DNA of 64,000 nucleotides from Nansenia antarctica (lineage: Eukaryota; Chordata; Actinopteri; Argentiniformes; Microstomatidae): positions 66,763,657 through 66,827,656 of the forward strand of contig OZ022341.1 of NCBI GenBank assembly GCA_963989245.1, given 5' to 3'. The notes beneath the pieces were generated by a model. That model saw only the letters and a program-made list of their open reading frames with translations, was not told the DNA's origin and did no database searches. The translations under genes and the position numbers were made by a program. Of this stretch, positions 9,911-19,489 are shown piece after piece (within the stretch, counting starts at the first letter, position 1; each line of letters opens with the position of its first letter).

Positions 9911-12900
9911 TCACAGGTTCACTTGACATGTGTGTGTGTTAGTGTGTGGTTCAGTATATCTGTCTGTGTTACAGTCACTTGGAAGTGGACGGATGGGCTC
10001 AGACTCACTGCAGGCTTCACTGAGCTCTGGAACAGCTTCTGGAGTTTTTAGGAGACTGCGGCGATTGCGTCTGAAGATTTGTCCTTCTTCTGTTCTCACC
10101 GTGAATGACCGTGGAGCGACTTCGTCAAGAACAGTGGCTTTTGTCTTCCATCCACCAGGACCTTGAATCCTGACTGTGTCGTCGCTTGAGAGTGGTGGAA
10201 GCTGCTTGGCTGTTCTGTCATAGAATGACTTCTGCTTCATCTTCTGTAGCTGTAGCTTTTGTTTCAGCTTTGGACGTCTTCTTTGCTGTGAGTAACTCGG
10301 CAGTGTGGTACGAAGCTTTCTCTTCATGAGCAACTCAGCAGGTGACAGTCCACACTCAAGAGGTGATGCTCTGTAGCTGAGTAGAGCAAGGTATGGATCT
10401 GAGTCACTGTCAGCAGCTTTCTTCAGGAGTTGCTTGAGAATGTGGACTCCTTTCTCAGCCTTTCCATTAGACTGTGCATAGAGAGGACTGGAGGTCACAT
10501 GATTGAAGTCGTACTGTTCTGCAAACTCTCTCCACTCTCCGCTACTGAAGCATGGTCCGTTATCAGACACAACGGTATGTGGTATGCCATGTCTGGCAAA
10601 GATCGATTTTGTGTGTGTTATGACACAGGCTGATGACATGTTTGCTAGCAGTGCCATTTCAGGGAAGTTGGAATAATAGTCAATGACTACTACATAGTCT
10701 CTTCCTTTGAGATGAAACAAGTCCATTCCTACCTTGTGCCACGGTGCTGCTGGCACATCAGCTACTATCATGGGCTCTTTGGTTTGCTTGTTCCTATGCT
10801 CCTGACATGTTTGACACCTGCTTATCAGTCTCTCTATGTCTTTGTTGATTCCAGGCCAGTAGACAGTATCTCTCGCCCTTCTTTTACACTTTGCGACACC
10901 GAGATGACCTTCATGGATCCTCCGTAGCATGTCCTGCCTCAGAGCTCTTGGGATGATGATTCTGTCGTGTTTTAGCAACAGCAGCCCATAGACTACACTC
11001 AGCTCACCTCTGACATGGAAGAACTGTGGACAGGAACCTGGAGGCCATCCATTTTGCATGTTGCTGATGACTTGTTGCAGCTCTGTGTCTTTCGCTGTTT
11101 CCTCAGCTATCTGTCTGGACTTGGAGTCTGATACAGGAAGCACAGCAGACACCATGTTCACATGCCTCTGAACATCCTCTTCAGTTGTACTGACACTGTC
11201 CCCTGTTGGTGCTCGCGAGAGTGCGTCAGCGAGTACGAGATGCTTTCCTGGTGTGTAGATCAGTCCAAAGTCGTATCTTTGCAATCTCATCATCATTCGC
11301 TGTATTCTTGGTGACATCTCATTCAGATTCTTTTTGATTATAGCGACTAATGGACGATGGTCTGTCTCTACAGTGAAGCAGGGGAGGCCATATACGTAGC
11401 TGTGGAACCTCTCTAGCCCAAACACTAGCCCTAAACACTCCTTTTCTATTTGAGCGTAACGACACTCAGTTTCTGTCATAGACCTAGATGCATAGGCTAC
11501 CAGTTTCCAGTGTTCACCCTCAGCCTGAAGGAGTACTGCACCAATCCCATCTTTTGATGCATCTGTGGACACTTTAATCCTCTTTGTGTGGTCGAAGAAT
11601 GTTAGCACAGGTGCAGTGGTTAGTGCTCTCTGGAGCACTTGCCATTCATGCTCATGTTTGGAGGTCCACTTGAACACACTCTCATTGTGCAGGAGCCCAC
11701 GGATGCAGGATGTTTTCGCTGATAGGTTGGGGATAAATTTACCTATAAAGTTGACCATCCCCATGATGCGTAGCACCCCTGTTTTGTCTGTGGGCCTCGG
11801 CATGTCGAGTATGGCGTTGATTTTCTCCTGGTCGGGTTGGACACCTTGTGCTGAGAGCTTGTCTCCAAGGAAGACTATTTCCTGAGCTCCAAACTGGCAT
11901 TTGCTCCTGCTGAGCTTCAGTCCATTCTTCCGTATGCTCTCCAGCACTTTTGTCAGTCTCTCATTGTGTTCTTGGATTGTGGAGCCCCAGACAATGATGT
12001 CGTCCACATAGGCTCGAACTCCATCCAGCCCCTCGATGATGTGTTCCACTGCTCTATGAAATATTTCAGACGCAGAGATTATTCCAAATGGAAGTCTGAG
12101 GAAGCGGTATCGACCAAAAGGAGTGTTGAAGGTGCAATATTTGGTGCTGCTCTCTTCTAATTTGAGTTGCCAGAACCCTTGTGATGCATCAAGCTTTGTG
12201 AAGTATCTTGCACCCGCCATTTCACAGGTGATTTCCTCACGCTTGGGTATCTGGTAGTGTTCACGCCTGATGTTCTCGTTTAGATCTTTTGGGTCCATGC
12301 ATATTCTTAGGTCACCGTTTTTCTTTTTCACACACACCATTGAATTGACCCAGTCTGTTGGTTCTTCAATCTTCCTTATTACACCCAGTGTTGTCATCCT
12401 GTTTAGTTCCTCCTTTAGACGGTCTCTCAATGGTGCTGGGACCCTTCGTGCAGCATGCACAACTGGCTGTGCATTTTCTTTGAGCTGGATTTTATAGGTG
12501 AATGGCAGTTCACCAAAGCCCTTGAACACATCTGAATAGCTCTGCACTATGGATTCAACAGAGTCACTAGATGTGCTCACAGTTGTGTTGATGCAGTACA
12601 CTCTTTTCACCAGCTCTAAATCTTCGCATGCTTTATCACCTATCAGTGAGTCTAGTCCTTCAGCTACCACAGAGAAGAGTAAGTGGTGCACTTTCCTTTT
12701 CACTGTTACTTTCAGCTTGCATGTGCCTAAACAGTCAATTCTCTGTCCATTATAGTCCTTAAGCTCAAGCATTTTTCTTTGAATTTTTGGCTTTTCTTTC
12801 ATTGCTTTGATGTCAGACATGCTGATTAGATTTGCTTTTGCACCAGTGTCTAGTTTCAGAGTGACTATAGTCCCATTTATTTGCAGTGGTACTATCCATT

Positions 12901-13798
12901 TATCTTGCTTGACAGCATTTATCTGCTTCTGTGGCTCTACTTCACAGCCCACCATGCCAACAACATATGGGTCACTGTCACTGTCAGTTTCAGTGTCTTC
13001 CCCCACTATATTTACAGGTTTTCCCATCCTTTTCTCTTTCCCTTTAGAGAAGCACTGTTTGGCAAAGTGGTTATTTCCTTTACAATGAGAGCATTGCTTA
13101 CCAAAAGCTGGACACTCCCTTGGCTTGTGCTGCGAGCCACAGCGTTTGCAGTTGAACGTCTCACCGTCTGTCCGTTGCGTTTGTGCGCGTTGTTTTCCTT
13201 TGTAGAAGACCGCGGCAACTGTCACATCATCACTCACTTTCATGGAGCCCGCTGCCATCTCGCCGAACGTCCTCGCGTGAATCCGGGACAGCTCACTCGC
13301 ATGACAGATCTTGATTGCCCCCTCTAATGTCAACTCAGCTTCCCTCAGCAGCCTTTCCCTGACCTTTTTATCCTCCACACCAACTACGATCTGGTCCCTG
13401 ATCATGGAGTCCTTTAGTGTAGCAAAGTTACATGACCGTGCTTTTAGCTTTAGGTCAGTCAGAAAACTATCGAAAGGCTCGCCCTGCTGCTGGATTCTAG
13501 AACGGAACACATATCTCTCGTACGTCTCGTTCTTTTTGGGAGAGCAATGGGCATCAAATTTCTCGAGCACTTTATCCAGCTTCTCGTTATCATCTCTTTC
13601 CTCAAACACGAACGTGTTATACACTTCTATGGCTTGTGGGCCTGCTATTGTTAGTAAGAGTGCTACTTTCCTGGTGTCCGGCTTCGTTTCCAATCCCAAC
13701 GCTGTAATGTAGAGTAGAAACTGTTGTTTAAAAGTGCGCCAATTGCTGTCGACATTCCCCGTCAGTTGCAGACTCGTCGGTGGCTTCACTGAATCCAT
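9911..13798 (-). CDS. Gypsy Gag-Pol polyprotein
   Basis: A single 1295-residue frame from the ATG at 13798 (MDSVKPP); the open frame extends upstream without another ATG. Order of domains: Gag; two CCHC-like zinc knuckles (CKRCGSQHKPREC and CSHCKGNNHFAKQC, about residues 215-250); aspartic protease with LDTGAKANLIS; reverse transcriptase with YVDDIIVWG; RNase H with STDASKDGIGAVL; integrase with an HHCC zinc finger (HEGHLGVAKCK through CQTCQ) and a catalytic core (GMDLFHLKG, SDNGPCFSS and a downstream Glu). The protein resembles the K02A2.6-like polyproteins of fish gypsy elements. No stop or frameshift is seen. Confidence 0.93.
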   Translation of the reverse strand: MDSVKPPTSLQLTGNVDSNWRTFKQQFLLYITALGLETKPDTRKVALLLTIAGPQAIEVYNTFVFEERDDNEKLDKVLEKFDAHCSPKKNETYERYVFRSRIQQQGEPFDSFLTDLKLKARSCNFATLKDSMIRDQIVVGVEDKKVRERLLREAELTLEGAIKICHASELSRIHARTFGEMAAGSMKVSDDVTVAAVFYKGKQRAQTQRTDGETFNCKRCGSQHKPRECPAFGKQCSHCKGNNHFAKQCFSKGKEKRMGKPVNIVGEDTETDSDSDPYVVGMVGCEVEPQKQINAVKQDKWIVPLQINGTIVTLKLDTGAKANLISMSDIKAMKEKPKIQRKMLELKDYNGQRIDCLGTCKLKVTVKRKVHHLLFSVVAEGLDSLIGDKACEDLELVKRVYCINTTVSTSSDSVESIVQSYSDVFKGFGELPFTYKIQLKENAQPVVHAARRVPAPLRDRLKEELNRMTTLGVIRKIEEPTDWVNSMVCVKKKNGDLRICMDPKDLNENIRREHYQIPKREEITCEMAGARYFTKLDASQGFWQLKLEESSTKYCTFNTPFGRYRFLRLPFGIISASEIFHRAVEHIIEGLDGVRAYVDDIIVWGSTIQEHNERLTKVLESIRKNGLKLSRSKCQFGAQEIVFLGDKLSAQGVQPDQEKINAILDMPRPTDKTGVLRIMGMVNFIGKFIPNLSAKTSCIRGLLHNESVFKWTSKHEHEWQVLQRALTTAPVLTFFDHTKRIKVSTDASKDGIGAVLLQAEGEHWKLVAYASRSMTETECRYAQIEKECLGLVFGLERFHSYVYGLPCFTVETDHRPLVAIIKKNLNEMSPRIQRMMMRLQRYDFGLIYTPGKHLVLADALSRAPTGDSVSTTEEDVQRHVNMVSAVLPVSDSKSRQIAEETAKDTELQQVISNMQNGWPPGSCPQFFHVRGELSVVYGLLLLKHDRIIIPRALRQDMLRRIHEGHLGVAKCKRRARDTVYWPGINKDIERLISRCQTCQEHRNKQTKEPMIVADVPAAPWHKVGMDLFHLKGRDYVVVIDYYSNFPEMALLANMSSACVITHTKSIFARHGIPHTVVSDNGPCFSSGEWREFAEQYDFNHVTSSPLYAQSNGKAEKGVHILKQLLKKAADSDSDPYLALLSYRASPLECGLSPAELLMKRKLRTTLPSYSQQRRRPKLKQKLQLQKMKQKSFYDRTAKQLPPLSSDDTVRIQGPGGWKTKATVLDEVAPRSFTVRTEEGQIFRRNRRSLLKTPEAVPELSEACSESEPIRPLPSDCNTDRYTEPHTNTHTCQVNL

Positions 13799-13831
13799 GT
13801 CGCATTTCACAGTTGTATCTTGCACTGTTTT

Positions 13832-13844
13832 ACTCCTGGTACCA
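13832..13844 (-). other. Gypsy primer binding site, tRNA-Leu
   Basis: The minus strand reads TGGTACCAGGAGT directly after the 5' LTR. This complements the 3' end of vertebrate tRNA-Leu(UAA), which ends ACTCCTGGTA plus CCA. Confidence 0.8.
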
Positions 13845-14045
13845 TGTGTTGTTCGTGTCGTTCAATGAGAAACAGTTCAATGAGAATCTTTTTATAACTT
13901 TTATTAACGTGCTCTGGTTACCTCAACTCCATCTACCTAGTCCCTATTAGTTCCTGTCCTGTCACTACCACTACATCATCTCCGGTCCTGTCCTATAACA
14001 AGGACCTCTACTGACACCTAGTGGTAGGAGTATCCAATCGTCACA
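13845..14045 (-). repeat. Gypsy 5' LTR
   Basis: A 201-bp LTR that looks identical to 9416-9616. It is followed on the minus strand by the primer binding site. Confidence 0.93.
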
Positions 14046-14084
14046 GCAGTGATTTTCGCAATGGCGGCGTTAAACACGGCGATG

Positions 14085-14480
14085 TTATTCGCCGCTGCCG
14101 CCGCCTGCGCACCGAGATGGGGCGGCGAGGGCGGGGAGCACGTGCTCTACCTGCCGCTCGCTCTCATCAGAGCTTTCTGATTCTGACACCGGCACCGACC
14201 ACTCAGCTGGGTGAGGGCGGCGTGATGTCAGGGCCGGCTGAGCGGGCGGGACCATCCCTACTTGGGGAGGTGCCTGCCCAGAACGCCGTTCTTGCTTGTC
14301 CTCCGCTGCTAGAAAATCGCAGCGGCAGGTGTCCCGGAGGAACTTCTTCGTGGTCGGCGGCGAACGATCCATCGCTGAAGGGAAAAGTCTCCTCCGCCGA
14401 AAAGCGTCTTCGCTGCTTGGAAGTCGCAGCGGCAGGCGTCCCGGAGGAACTTCTCCATAGGCGGCGGACGATCCATCTTG
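14085..14480 (-). pseudogene. DIRS gag-like ORF fragment (copy 1)
   Basis: The minus strand encodes MDRPPPMEKFLRDACRCDF and the related MDRSPPTTKKFLRDTCRCDF, matching the start of the gag-like frame of copy 2 (28230-28873). The gypsy insertion at 14045 and frame changes break it. Confidence 0.65.
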
Positions 14481-14559
14481 AAGGGAAAAGTCTGGCGGGT
14501 CCTCCAGTCTTAGTAGTCGTCCTTCTCAGTCTTCAGATATAAACCCGTGCTGAACTTTT

Positions 14560-14708
14560 TGGGAGAATGATGGAGCGAAGGACGCCCCTTTATATAGCAC
14601 CCCAGGCGGGCGCAGGCATTGAAAAATTCAGTCATTGGCTACTTTAGGTAGCGGGTAAACCAATAGGAGCAGAGCTCCCCTATGGGGCGGAGCTCCACGA
14701 TATAGAAC
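14560..14708. repeat. DIRS copy 1 right inverted terminal repeat
   Basis: Reverse complement of the left terminal repeat up to about 14693, ending CGATATAGAAC. The H2A 5' leader resumes at 14709. Confidence 0.85.
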
Positions 14709-14759
14709 GACACCCGCTTCGCCACTTCAACTAGTACAAATCTCATCTGAAGCTTGAAC

Positions 14760-15146
14760 ATGTCAGGAAGAGGTAAAACCGGAGGCAAGGCCAGGGCCAA
14801 GGCAAAGACCCACTCTTCCCGAGCCGGACTCCAGTTCCCAGTGGGCCGTGTCCACAGGCTCCTGCGCAAGGGCAACTATGCCCATCGTGTGGGCGCTGGC
14901 GCACCGGTCTACCTGGCTGCCGTGCTCGAGTACCTGACTGCTGAGATCCTGGAGTTGGCCGGCAACGCCGCCCGCGACAACAAGAAGTCTCGTATCATCC
15001 CCCGTCATCTGCAGTTGGCCGTCCGTAACGACGAGGAGCTGAACAAACTGCTGGGCGGTGTGACCATCGCTCAGGGTGGTGTGCTGCCCAACATCCAGGC
15101 AGTGCTGCTCCCCAAGAAAACCGAGAAGCCCGCCAAAGCCAAGTAA
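14760..15146 (+). CDS. Histone H2A, intact frame with flanks split by insertions
   Basis: Core histone H2A of 128 residues, starting MSGRGKTGGKARAKAK and ending KKTEKPAKAK; the upstream in-frame ATG six bases earlier is not used. The histone fold and the acidic-patch segment NDEELNKLL are intact. Compared with the usual vertebrate sequence it has His at position 17 (normally Arg; CAC, one CpG-type change from CGC) and His at position 41 in GNYAHRVGAG (normally Glu, in loop L1). A DIRS element sits 52 bases upstream of the ATG, between the gene and its TATA box. A LINE starts 31 bases after the stop, between the gene and its stem-loop. Expression as a normal histone mRNA is therefore doubtful. 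Confidence 0.95.
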   Translation: MSGRGKTGGKARAKAKTHSSRAGLQFPVGRVHRLLRKGNYAHRVGAGAPVYLAAVLEYLTAEILELAGNAARDNKKSRIIPRHLQLAVRNDEELNKLLGGVTIAQGGVLPNIQAVLLPKKTEKPAKAK

Positions 15147-15160
15147 AAGTTCTACTACGG

Positions 15161-15176
15161 CTTTCACCCCACTACT
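15161..15176. repeat. LINE target site duplication, left copy
   Basis: CTTTCACCCCACTACT occurs here and again at 17678-17693, a perfect 16-bp repeat bracketing the LINE. The site is the H2A 3' UTR. Confidence 0.93.
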
Positions 15177-16477
15177 CCACCATTTCCACAGCAACGAAAG
15201 TGGTGGAGGACTACTGTGCAGCCACTGGCGCCCTGATCAATAGGGGTAAGTGTGAGCTGTTTCTGTCGCAGCACTGGCAGGAGAACCTGGCAACCTCCTT
15301 CCCTGTAAAGACGGAAAACATTAAGCTGCTGGGGATCACCTACCAGAAAGATGGAGGAGCCTCCGGCAGCTGGAAGGAGACCATCCGCCAGGTCCAAAAG
15401 AAGATCTGTGAGTGGAGTGCACGGCCTCTCACAATGACAGGCAAGATCCTGGTCCTGAAGGCTATTGTTCTTCCCATTCCCCTTTACCTGGGCAGGGTGT
15501 TTCCCCCAGACAGAGCAGTATCCAAAACCATCGAAAGGATCATGTTTACCTTTGTCTGGGGGAGCCAGATGGAAAAACTAAAACGCACCACCCTGTACAA
15601 AACAGTGGAGAATGGGGGGAAAGGGGTCCCAGACATCCTAAACATCATTAGGGCACAGGGACTCTCCAACCTCATCAACAACATCAACAACAAAGATAGG
15701 AAAGCCAGGTTCTTTGAAATATACTATGCCACACCCATCCTCCGGACACTCAGGGTGACCGCATCAATAAATCACACTGTGCCCTACAGCTGGGACCCCC
15801 CTCCAGTCTACAAGATATGGAGGGACTTTGCCTTCAAGACAGGATTGTCCGCGGCTGGGCTGGCCTCATGGAAATACAAAGACATTATGACCTTCATAAG
15901 GTCGAAGGAAACCATTACTCACCCCAAGGCCAGCACAGCCGTGGACTCCAAACAGGTATGGAAAAACATTAATCATAAATGTACTAACAATAAACAAAAA
16001 GACATTGCCTGGATGGCTGCTCATGGTTGTCTCCCCACTAGGGAATTCTTGCATAGGCGGCACATCGCAACGACTGAGAAATGCCCCCACGGATGCACGG
16101 ACACAGAACACATTAACCACCTGTTCTGTGAGTGCTCCGTGGCCAGGCGGGTCTGGGCCCTGTTTGTTCCCTCTGTCTCCCTAAACAGCCTGCTGACCCT
16201 GCCCCGCTTGACGAGCGAGAACATCCTGTATGGTCCTCCCGGGGGGTGCACAACCCCCCAACTACAACAACAGTGGAGGATCATCAGCGCCGTCAAGCAG
16301 GTACTCTGGGAGACGAGGAACATCAGGGTCTATCAGAAACAGAGCGTCCACCTGACAACCCTGAGGAGGAGAATCACCCTCTGCCTCAGGGACCATGCTA
16401 TTGTTGACTTTAAAAATAACCCGGATCAAGCAAGAGCGGTGTGGGGGGTGGAGAGATGGAAGGACGTCATCCTCTAA
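15177..16477 (+). pseudogene. LINE ORF2 C-terminal part
   Basis: The frame is open from the insertion boundary to the stop at 16477. It starts within the RT domain (VVEDYCAATGALINRGKC), continues through the thumb region (IKLLGITY, GKILVLKAIVLP) and ends with a C-terminal segment holding a CPHGC...H..H..C cysteine/histidine motif. The arrangement resembles the Tx1 and L1 clades. The endonuclease and RT catalytic motifs are missing because of 5' truncation, so this is a dead copy even though its frame is clean. Confidence 0.8.
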
Positions 16478-17677
16478 ATCCCCCCCCCATGCCGCGCCGC
16501 ATCGCCCAACCCCCCCCCACCCCGGGCCTACCTCACTACACCACCAGTTCCTGCACCATCACCTTCACCACTGTTCCAGCACAAGCCCTGGTCAGCAGTA
16601 TCACCATCACAAGGACCAGGAGAGGAGCAGCGCACAACACCAACAGGGAAGTTTACTGCACCTTCCACCACCTACACATGTACACAGCACTGACCCACTT
16701 CCTACTCTCACCAGAATATCAACACACACAACCCACAGCCGAACCAGCCGTCTCTGCCAGCACCACCAGCACCAGGATGACCAACACCACTGGGTCACAG
16801 GGAAGTACTGATCACCCGCCTGACACCAAAATGCACACTACACAAACCATGCACACCTCCCTTCTCTCACTCCTGTATCTTTTCAGGCACATGTCATATC
16901 CAGCTCTGACACCTACCCAGGCTTCCAGACCCAGGAGCAGAGACCGGCGGGAACCACCACGTCACCCCAGCACCAACCCCAGGTTCCAACTTAGCGACCC
17001 CAAACCCCCTGTTCCGGGCCCCCCCCCCCCAACTCCAGGCCCCCAGCTACAGGCCCAGTCCCCTACCCGCCAACCCCCAACCCCCAGCCCGGAACAAGCT
17101 GAGAAGAGCCAGGGAGCTTTTTCCCTGGATAAGCTGTGTACAGGTTTTTCGCCTCTGCTTGCCTGCCATGCGCCGAGCTCTCTGGGCCTCTCCTCAGGGG
17201 CCTCCGGTCGGCCTGCGTGCTCGATCTGCTCCGCCGCTGGGGCGCCTGGTCCGGCTAGCCTCGTGAAGGGCTACAGGAGTCTGAGCCTGGTGGGCTGGGC
17301 CGGACGCGCCGGTGGTGGGGCGGGTCGGGTGAGTCGGGTGTGTGGGGTCCCTCGGGGGAGGGAGGTGGGGGAGCCACGGCTTTGCACTGGTGGGCAAACT
17401 GGATAGTAGTCGCTCTACAACTAGAGGGCTGCAGGGGAATTTTTTCCCGGATGCACAGCGAACAGGTTTTTTACCCCTGCCTCCTACCGACACTGGAACC
17501 TGGACACTGAACACTGAACACTGAACATTACACTACACTGGACAATACACTGAACACTGAGCACTTTAGTTAGTTTAATGTTGGTTGTTGTTGAATGTAA
17601 TGTCTTAAATGTCTGATTGTTTGATTAATTGATTGTATACACGGTGTTGCGTTTTTATAAAAACCAATAAAAAACAC
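15177..17677 (+). mobile_element. 5'-truncated LINE (Tx1/L1-like) in the H2A 3' UTR
   Basis: A 2501-bp insertion bracketed by a 16-bp target duplication. It begins in the RT region of ORF2, as expected for 5' truncation during target-primed reverse transcription. It ends with about 1.2 kb of C-rich 3' UTR and the tail CCAATAAAAAAC. The 3' UTR carries two related blocks with TTTTTCCCTGG and TACAGGTTTTT motifs (17115-17150 and 17435-17475) that also occur near 31020-31200. Confidence 0.92.
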
Positions 17678-17703
17678 CTTTCACCCCACTACTTAACCCC
17701 AAA

Positions 17704-17719
17704 GGCTCTTTTAAGAGCC
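17704..17719 (+). terminator. H2A histone stem-loop, displaced 2.5 kb
   Basis: A perfect GGCTCTTTTAAGAGCC, now 2557 bases after the H2A stop codon. Removing the LINE and one target copy places it about 40 bases after the stop, the normal spacing. It therefore belonged to the H2A gene at 14760. Confidence 0.9.
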
Positions 17720-17889
17720 AACCACTTGTCTCTCAAAAAGTGCAATTTGTATTTTCATCTCTAAACGGTGTTTGTCCGCTATGAGTACCCTAGTGTGCCT
17801 CATGTTGAAGCCTGCAATCACTAAGTTAAACAGTCACCATATATACCTTCGTGAGGCTGAGAGAACGCACCCACAACACTTGATTTGGC

Positions 17890-17931
17890 CACGTGGTGTT
17901 GCCAACCAATGTGATGAATGCTGGCTATAAG
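17890..17931 (+). promoter_or_regulatory. Orphan histone-like promoter (CCAAT and TATA)
   Basis: CACGTG (17890-17895), CCAAT (17906-17910) and TATAAG (17926-17931) are spaced as in the histone promoters of this window. An upstream ACCCACAACAC run recalls the AC box of H1 promoters. No histone coding region follows: a LINE RT fragment starts about 35 bases downstream. It could be the promoter of a lost gene, perhaps H1, which is otherwise absent here. This is inference. Confidence 0.4.
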
Positions 17932-17964
17932 CATAAACCCAACAAATGCATCTGAGAGTAGCGT

Positions 17965-18145
17965 AACGTGGACTTCAGCTCCGCCTTTAACACCATCCTT
18001 CCAGACAGGCTAGTGACCAAACTACTAGACCTGGGTCTATCACACTCTATATGTGCGTGGATCAAGGACTTCCTGACCGACCGCCCCCAGAGGGTGCGGG
18101 TGGGCCCCCACACCTCCACAGCCCTCAGCCTCAGCACAGGCAACG
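17965..18145 (+). mobile_element. LINE RT fragment (CR1/Rex1-like)
   Basis: Encodes DFSSAFNTILPDRLVTKLL followed by a segment ending TSTALSLSTG, which is RT motif 3 to 4 of a CR1/L2-type LINE. The matching downstream part of the same family begins at about 21215. Either one LINE was split by about 3 kb of other sequence, or these are two separate fragments. Confidence 0.7.
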
Positions 18146-18149
18146 AGTC

Positions 18150-18420
18150 TACAGTAGTGCAATGTCTATACTCACTACGCGTTGTGATTGACAGTGTCCA
18201 TACTCGCTACGCCAATCAGATGACAGTGTCCATACCCGGTACACCAATCAGATGGCAGAGCCGGGTATAGACATCCCAATCAGATACCGGTTTGACTGTT
18301 TGTCCAGCCTTCAGCACAGAGGTTTGACTGTTTCAATGAAGACAGTCACGCCTTCAGCACAGAGCGAACTGAGCAGAAAAGCGATCAGACTCTAGCCTTC
18401 AAAACGAGTGAGTAACTAAG
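18150..18420 (+). promoter_or_regulatory. CCAAT-repeat region with possible splice donor
   Basis: A motif ending CCAATCAGA recurs three times (about 18210-18285), each preceded by a TGTCCATACnCG-type block. Two related TTTGACTGTTT and CCTTCAGCACAGAG repeats follow, then CGA|GTGAGT at about 18410, a good splice-donor match. It could be a TATA-less promoter with a non-coding first exon, or part of an LTR. Not recognised. Confidence 0.3.
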
Positions 18421-19190
18421 TCATTTTGATATAAATTACTACACACTGTGTGTGTACTTATTCTTTTAATAAGTCAAAGTATTTCTGTGTAAATGAAGCA
18501 ATGTCCTTCACGAAGCATGCTAGTTAGCGCGTTAACTAGTTTTTTTCACTCCGAGCAGTGTCGACATCGATGGGGGTCTCCAATCGACTCCATTCAAAGT
18601 GATTTACATTCCCTGTCCTCTCCCCTGTCCGGACACATTAGAATTTTCACCGTAAGCCCCGGTAAGGCGACGTTATTAACCCGCAAAGAGTGTATCCCGG
18701 GCACCGTCTTTGTCCGCGAATAACACCGGCTAACACCGTAAAAATACACTTGTAAAAATACAAGACTATGCTGGATAACTCCACCATCAGTATACGGTCA
18801 GTTTGAGCCATCAGGCATCATTCTGGCACCCCGGGAAGTAATGTTTTGAACCCCGAGAGCATGCATATATGTCTATCCGAAAATAGTACACTCTCCTCGG
18901 CCACTGCTCGCGCCTCTCCTCGGTAACGTGGAGGAACGAAAAGCTTACAGCACCGTGTATTCGGCACGGTTCTTTGCCGGTGTGAAAGCCCTATCCTATC
19001 CCTCTGCCTCTCCACTCAATTAATCCTTTATTCATTCATTCATGTATGAATCCACCCATTAGTCCATTATGGACAGTGCGCTAGTTATGGGTGATTGTCA
19101 AATGTTTCAGATTTACACATGATTGGTGAAGATGATATGTACTGTCTGTCAGACCATATATCTTTTTTTTTATTCTGGCCCAATATGATT
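18421..19190. other. Unassigned sequence
   Basis: No recognisable gene or complete repeat. A 22-base segment at about 18941-18962 (starting AAGCTTACAGCACC) is shared with 61835-61856, so at least part is a dispersed repeat. Confidence 0.4.
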
Positions 19191-19482
19191 TTCTCTCTCT
19201 CCTCCTCTCTCACCCTTATGTCTCTCTCTCCTCCTCTCCTCCTCATGTCTCTCTCTCCTCCTCATGTCTCTCTCTCCTCCTCTCTCACCCTCATGTCTCT
19301 CTCTCCTCCTTATGTCTCTCTCCTCCTCTCCTCCTCATGTCTCTCTCTCTCCTCCTTATGTCTCTCTCCTCCTTATGTCTCTCTCCTCCTTATGTCTCTC
19401 TCTCCTCCTCATGTCTCTCTCTCTCTCTCTCCTCCTTATGTCTCTCTCCTCCTTATGTCTCTCTCCTCCTCCTCTCTCTGGT
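19191..19482. repeat. CT-rich minisatellite
   Basis: Imperfect tandem copies of TCTCTCTCCTCCTTATG-like units. The tract ends in TCTCTGGTAG, which would also read as a strong 3' splice site. Confidence 0.9.
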
Positions 19483-19489
19483 AGTTCAA

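Larger units (their letters stand above)
9416..14045 (-). mobile_element. Intact Ty3/gypsy LTR retrotransposon inside DIRS copy 1
   Basis: Two 201-bp LTRs (9416-9616 and 13845-14045) look identical by eye. They start TGTG, end CACA (plus-strand reading TGTGTTG...TCACA), and are flanked by the 5-bp duplication GCAGT (9411-9415 and 14046-14050). The primer binding site directly follows the 5' LTR and a polypurine run (AAAGAAAGGAGGA, minus strand) precedes the 3' LTR. A single long frame encodes Gag-Pol and there is no env. Identical LTRs and an open frame imply a recent, possibly active insertion. Confidence 0.95.
4604..14708 (-). mobile_element. DIRS-type tyrosine-recombinase retrotransposon, copy 1
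   Basis: The layout is classic DIRS: inverted terminal repeats, an internal complementary region matching the joined ends, and minus-strand gag-like, RT/RNase H and tyrosine recombinase regions. There is no target duplication beyond a shared AC, as expected for recombinase integration. A gypsy element (9416-14045) splits it; without that the DIRS is about 5.47 kb. The coding frames carry several frameshifts and an RT deletion, so this copy is not autonomous. It lies between the TATA box and the coding region of H2A. Confidence 0.9.

Noticed and set aside
16441..17406. A 321-codon Pro/Thr-rich frame
   Set aside because: It overlaps the end of the LINE frame and runs through C-rich 3' UTR. Composition explains it.
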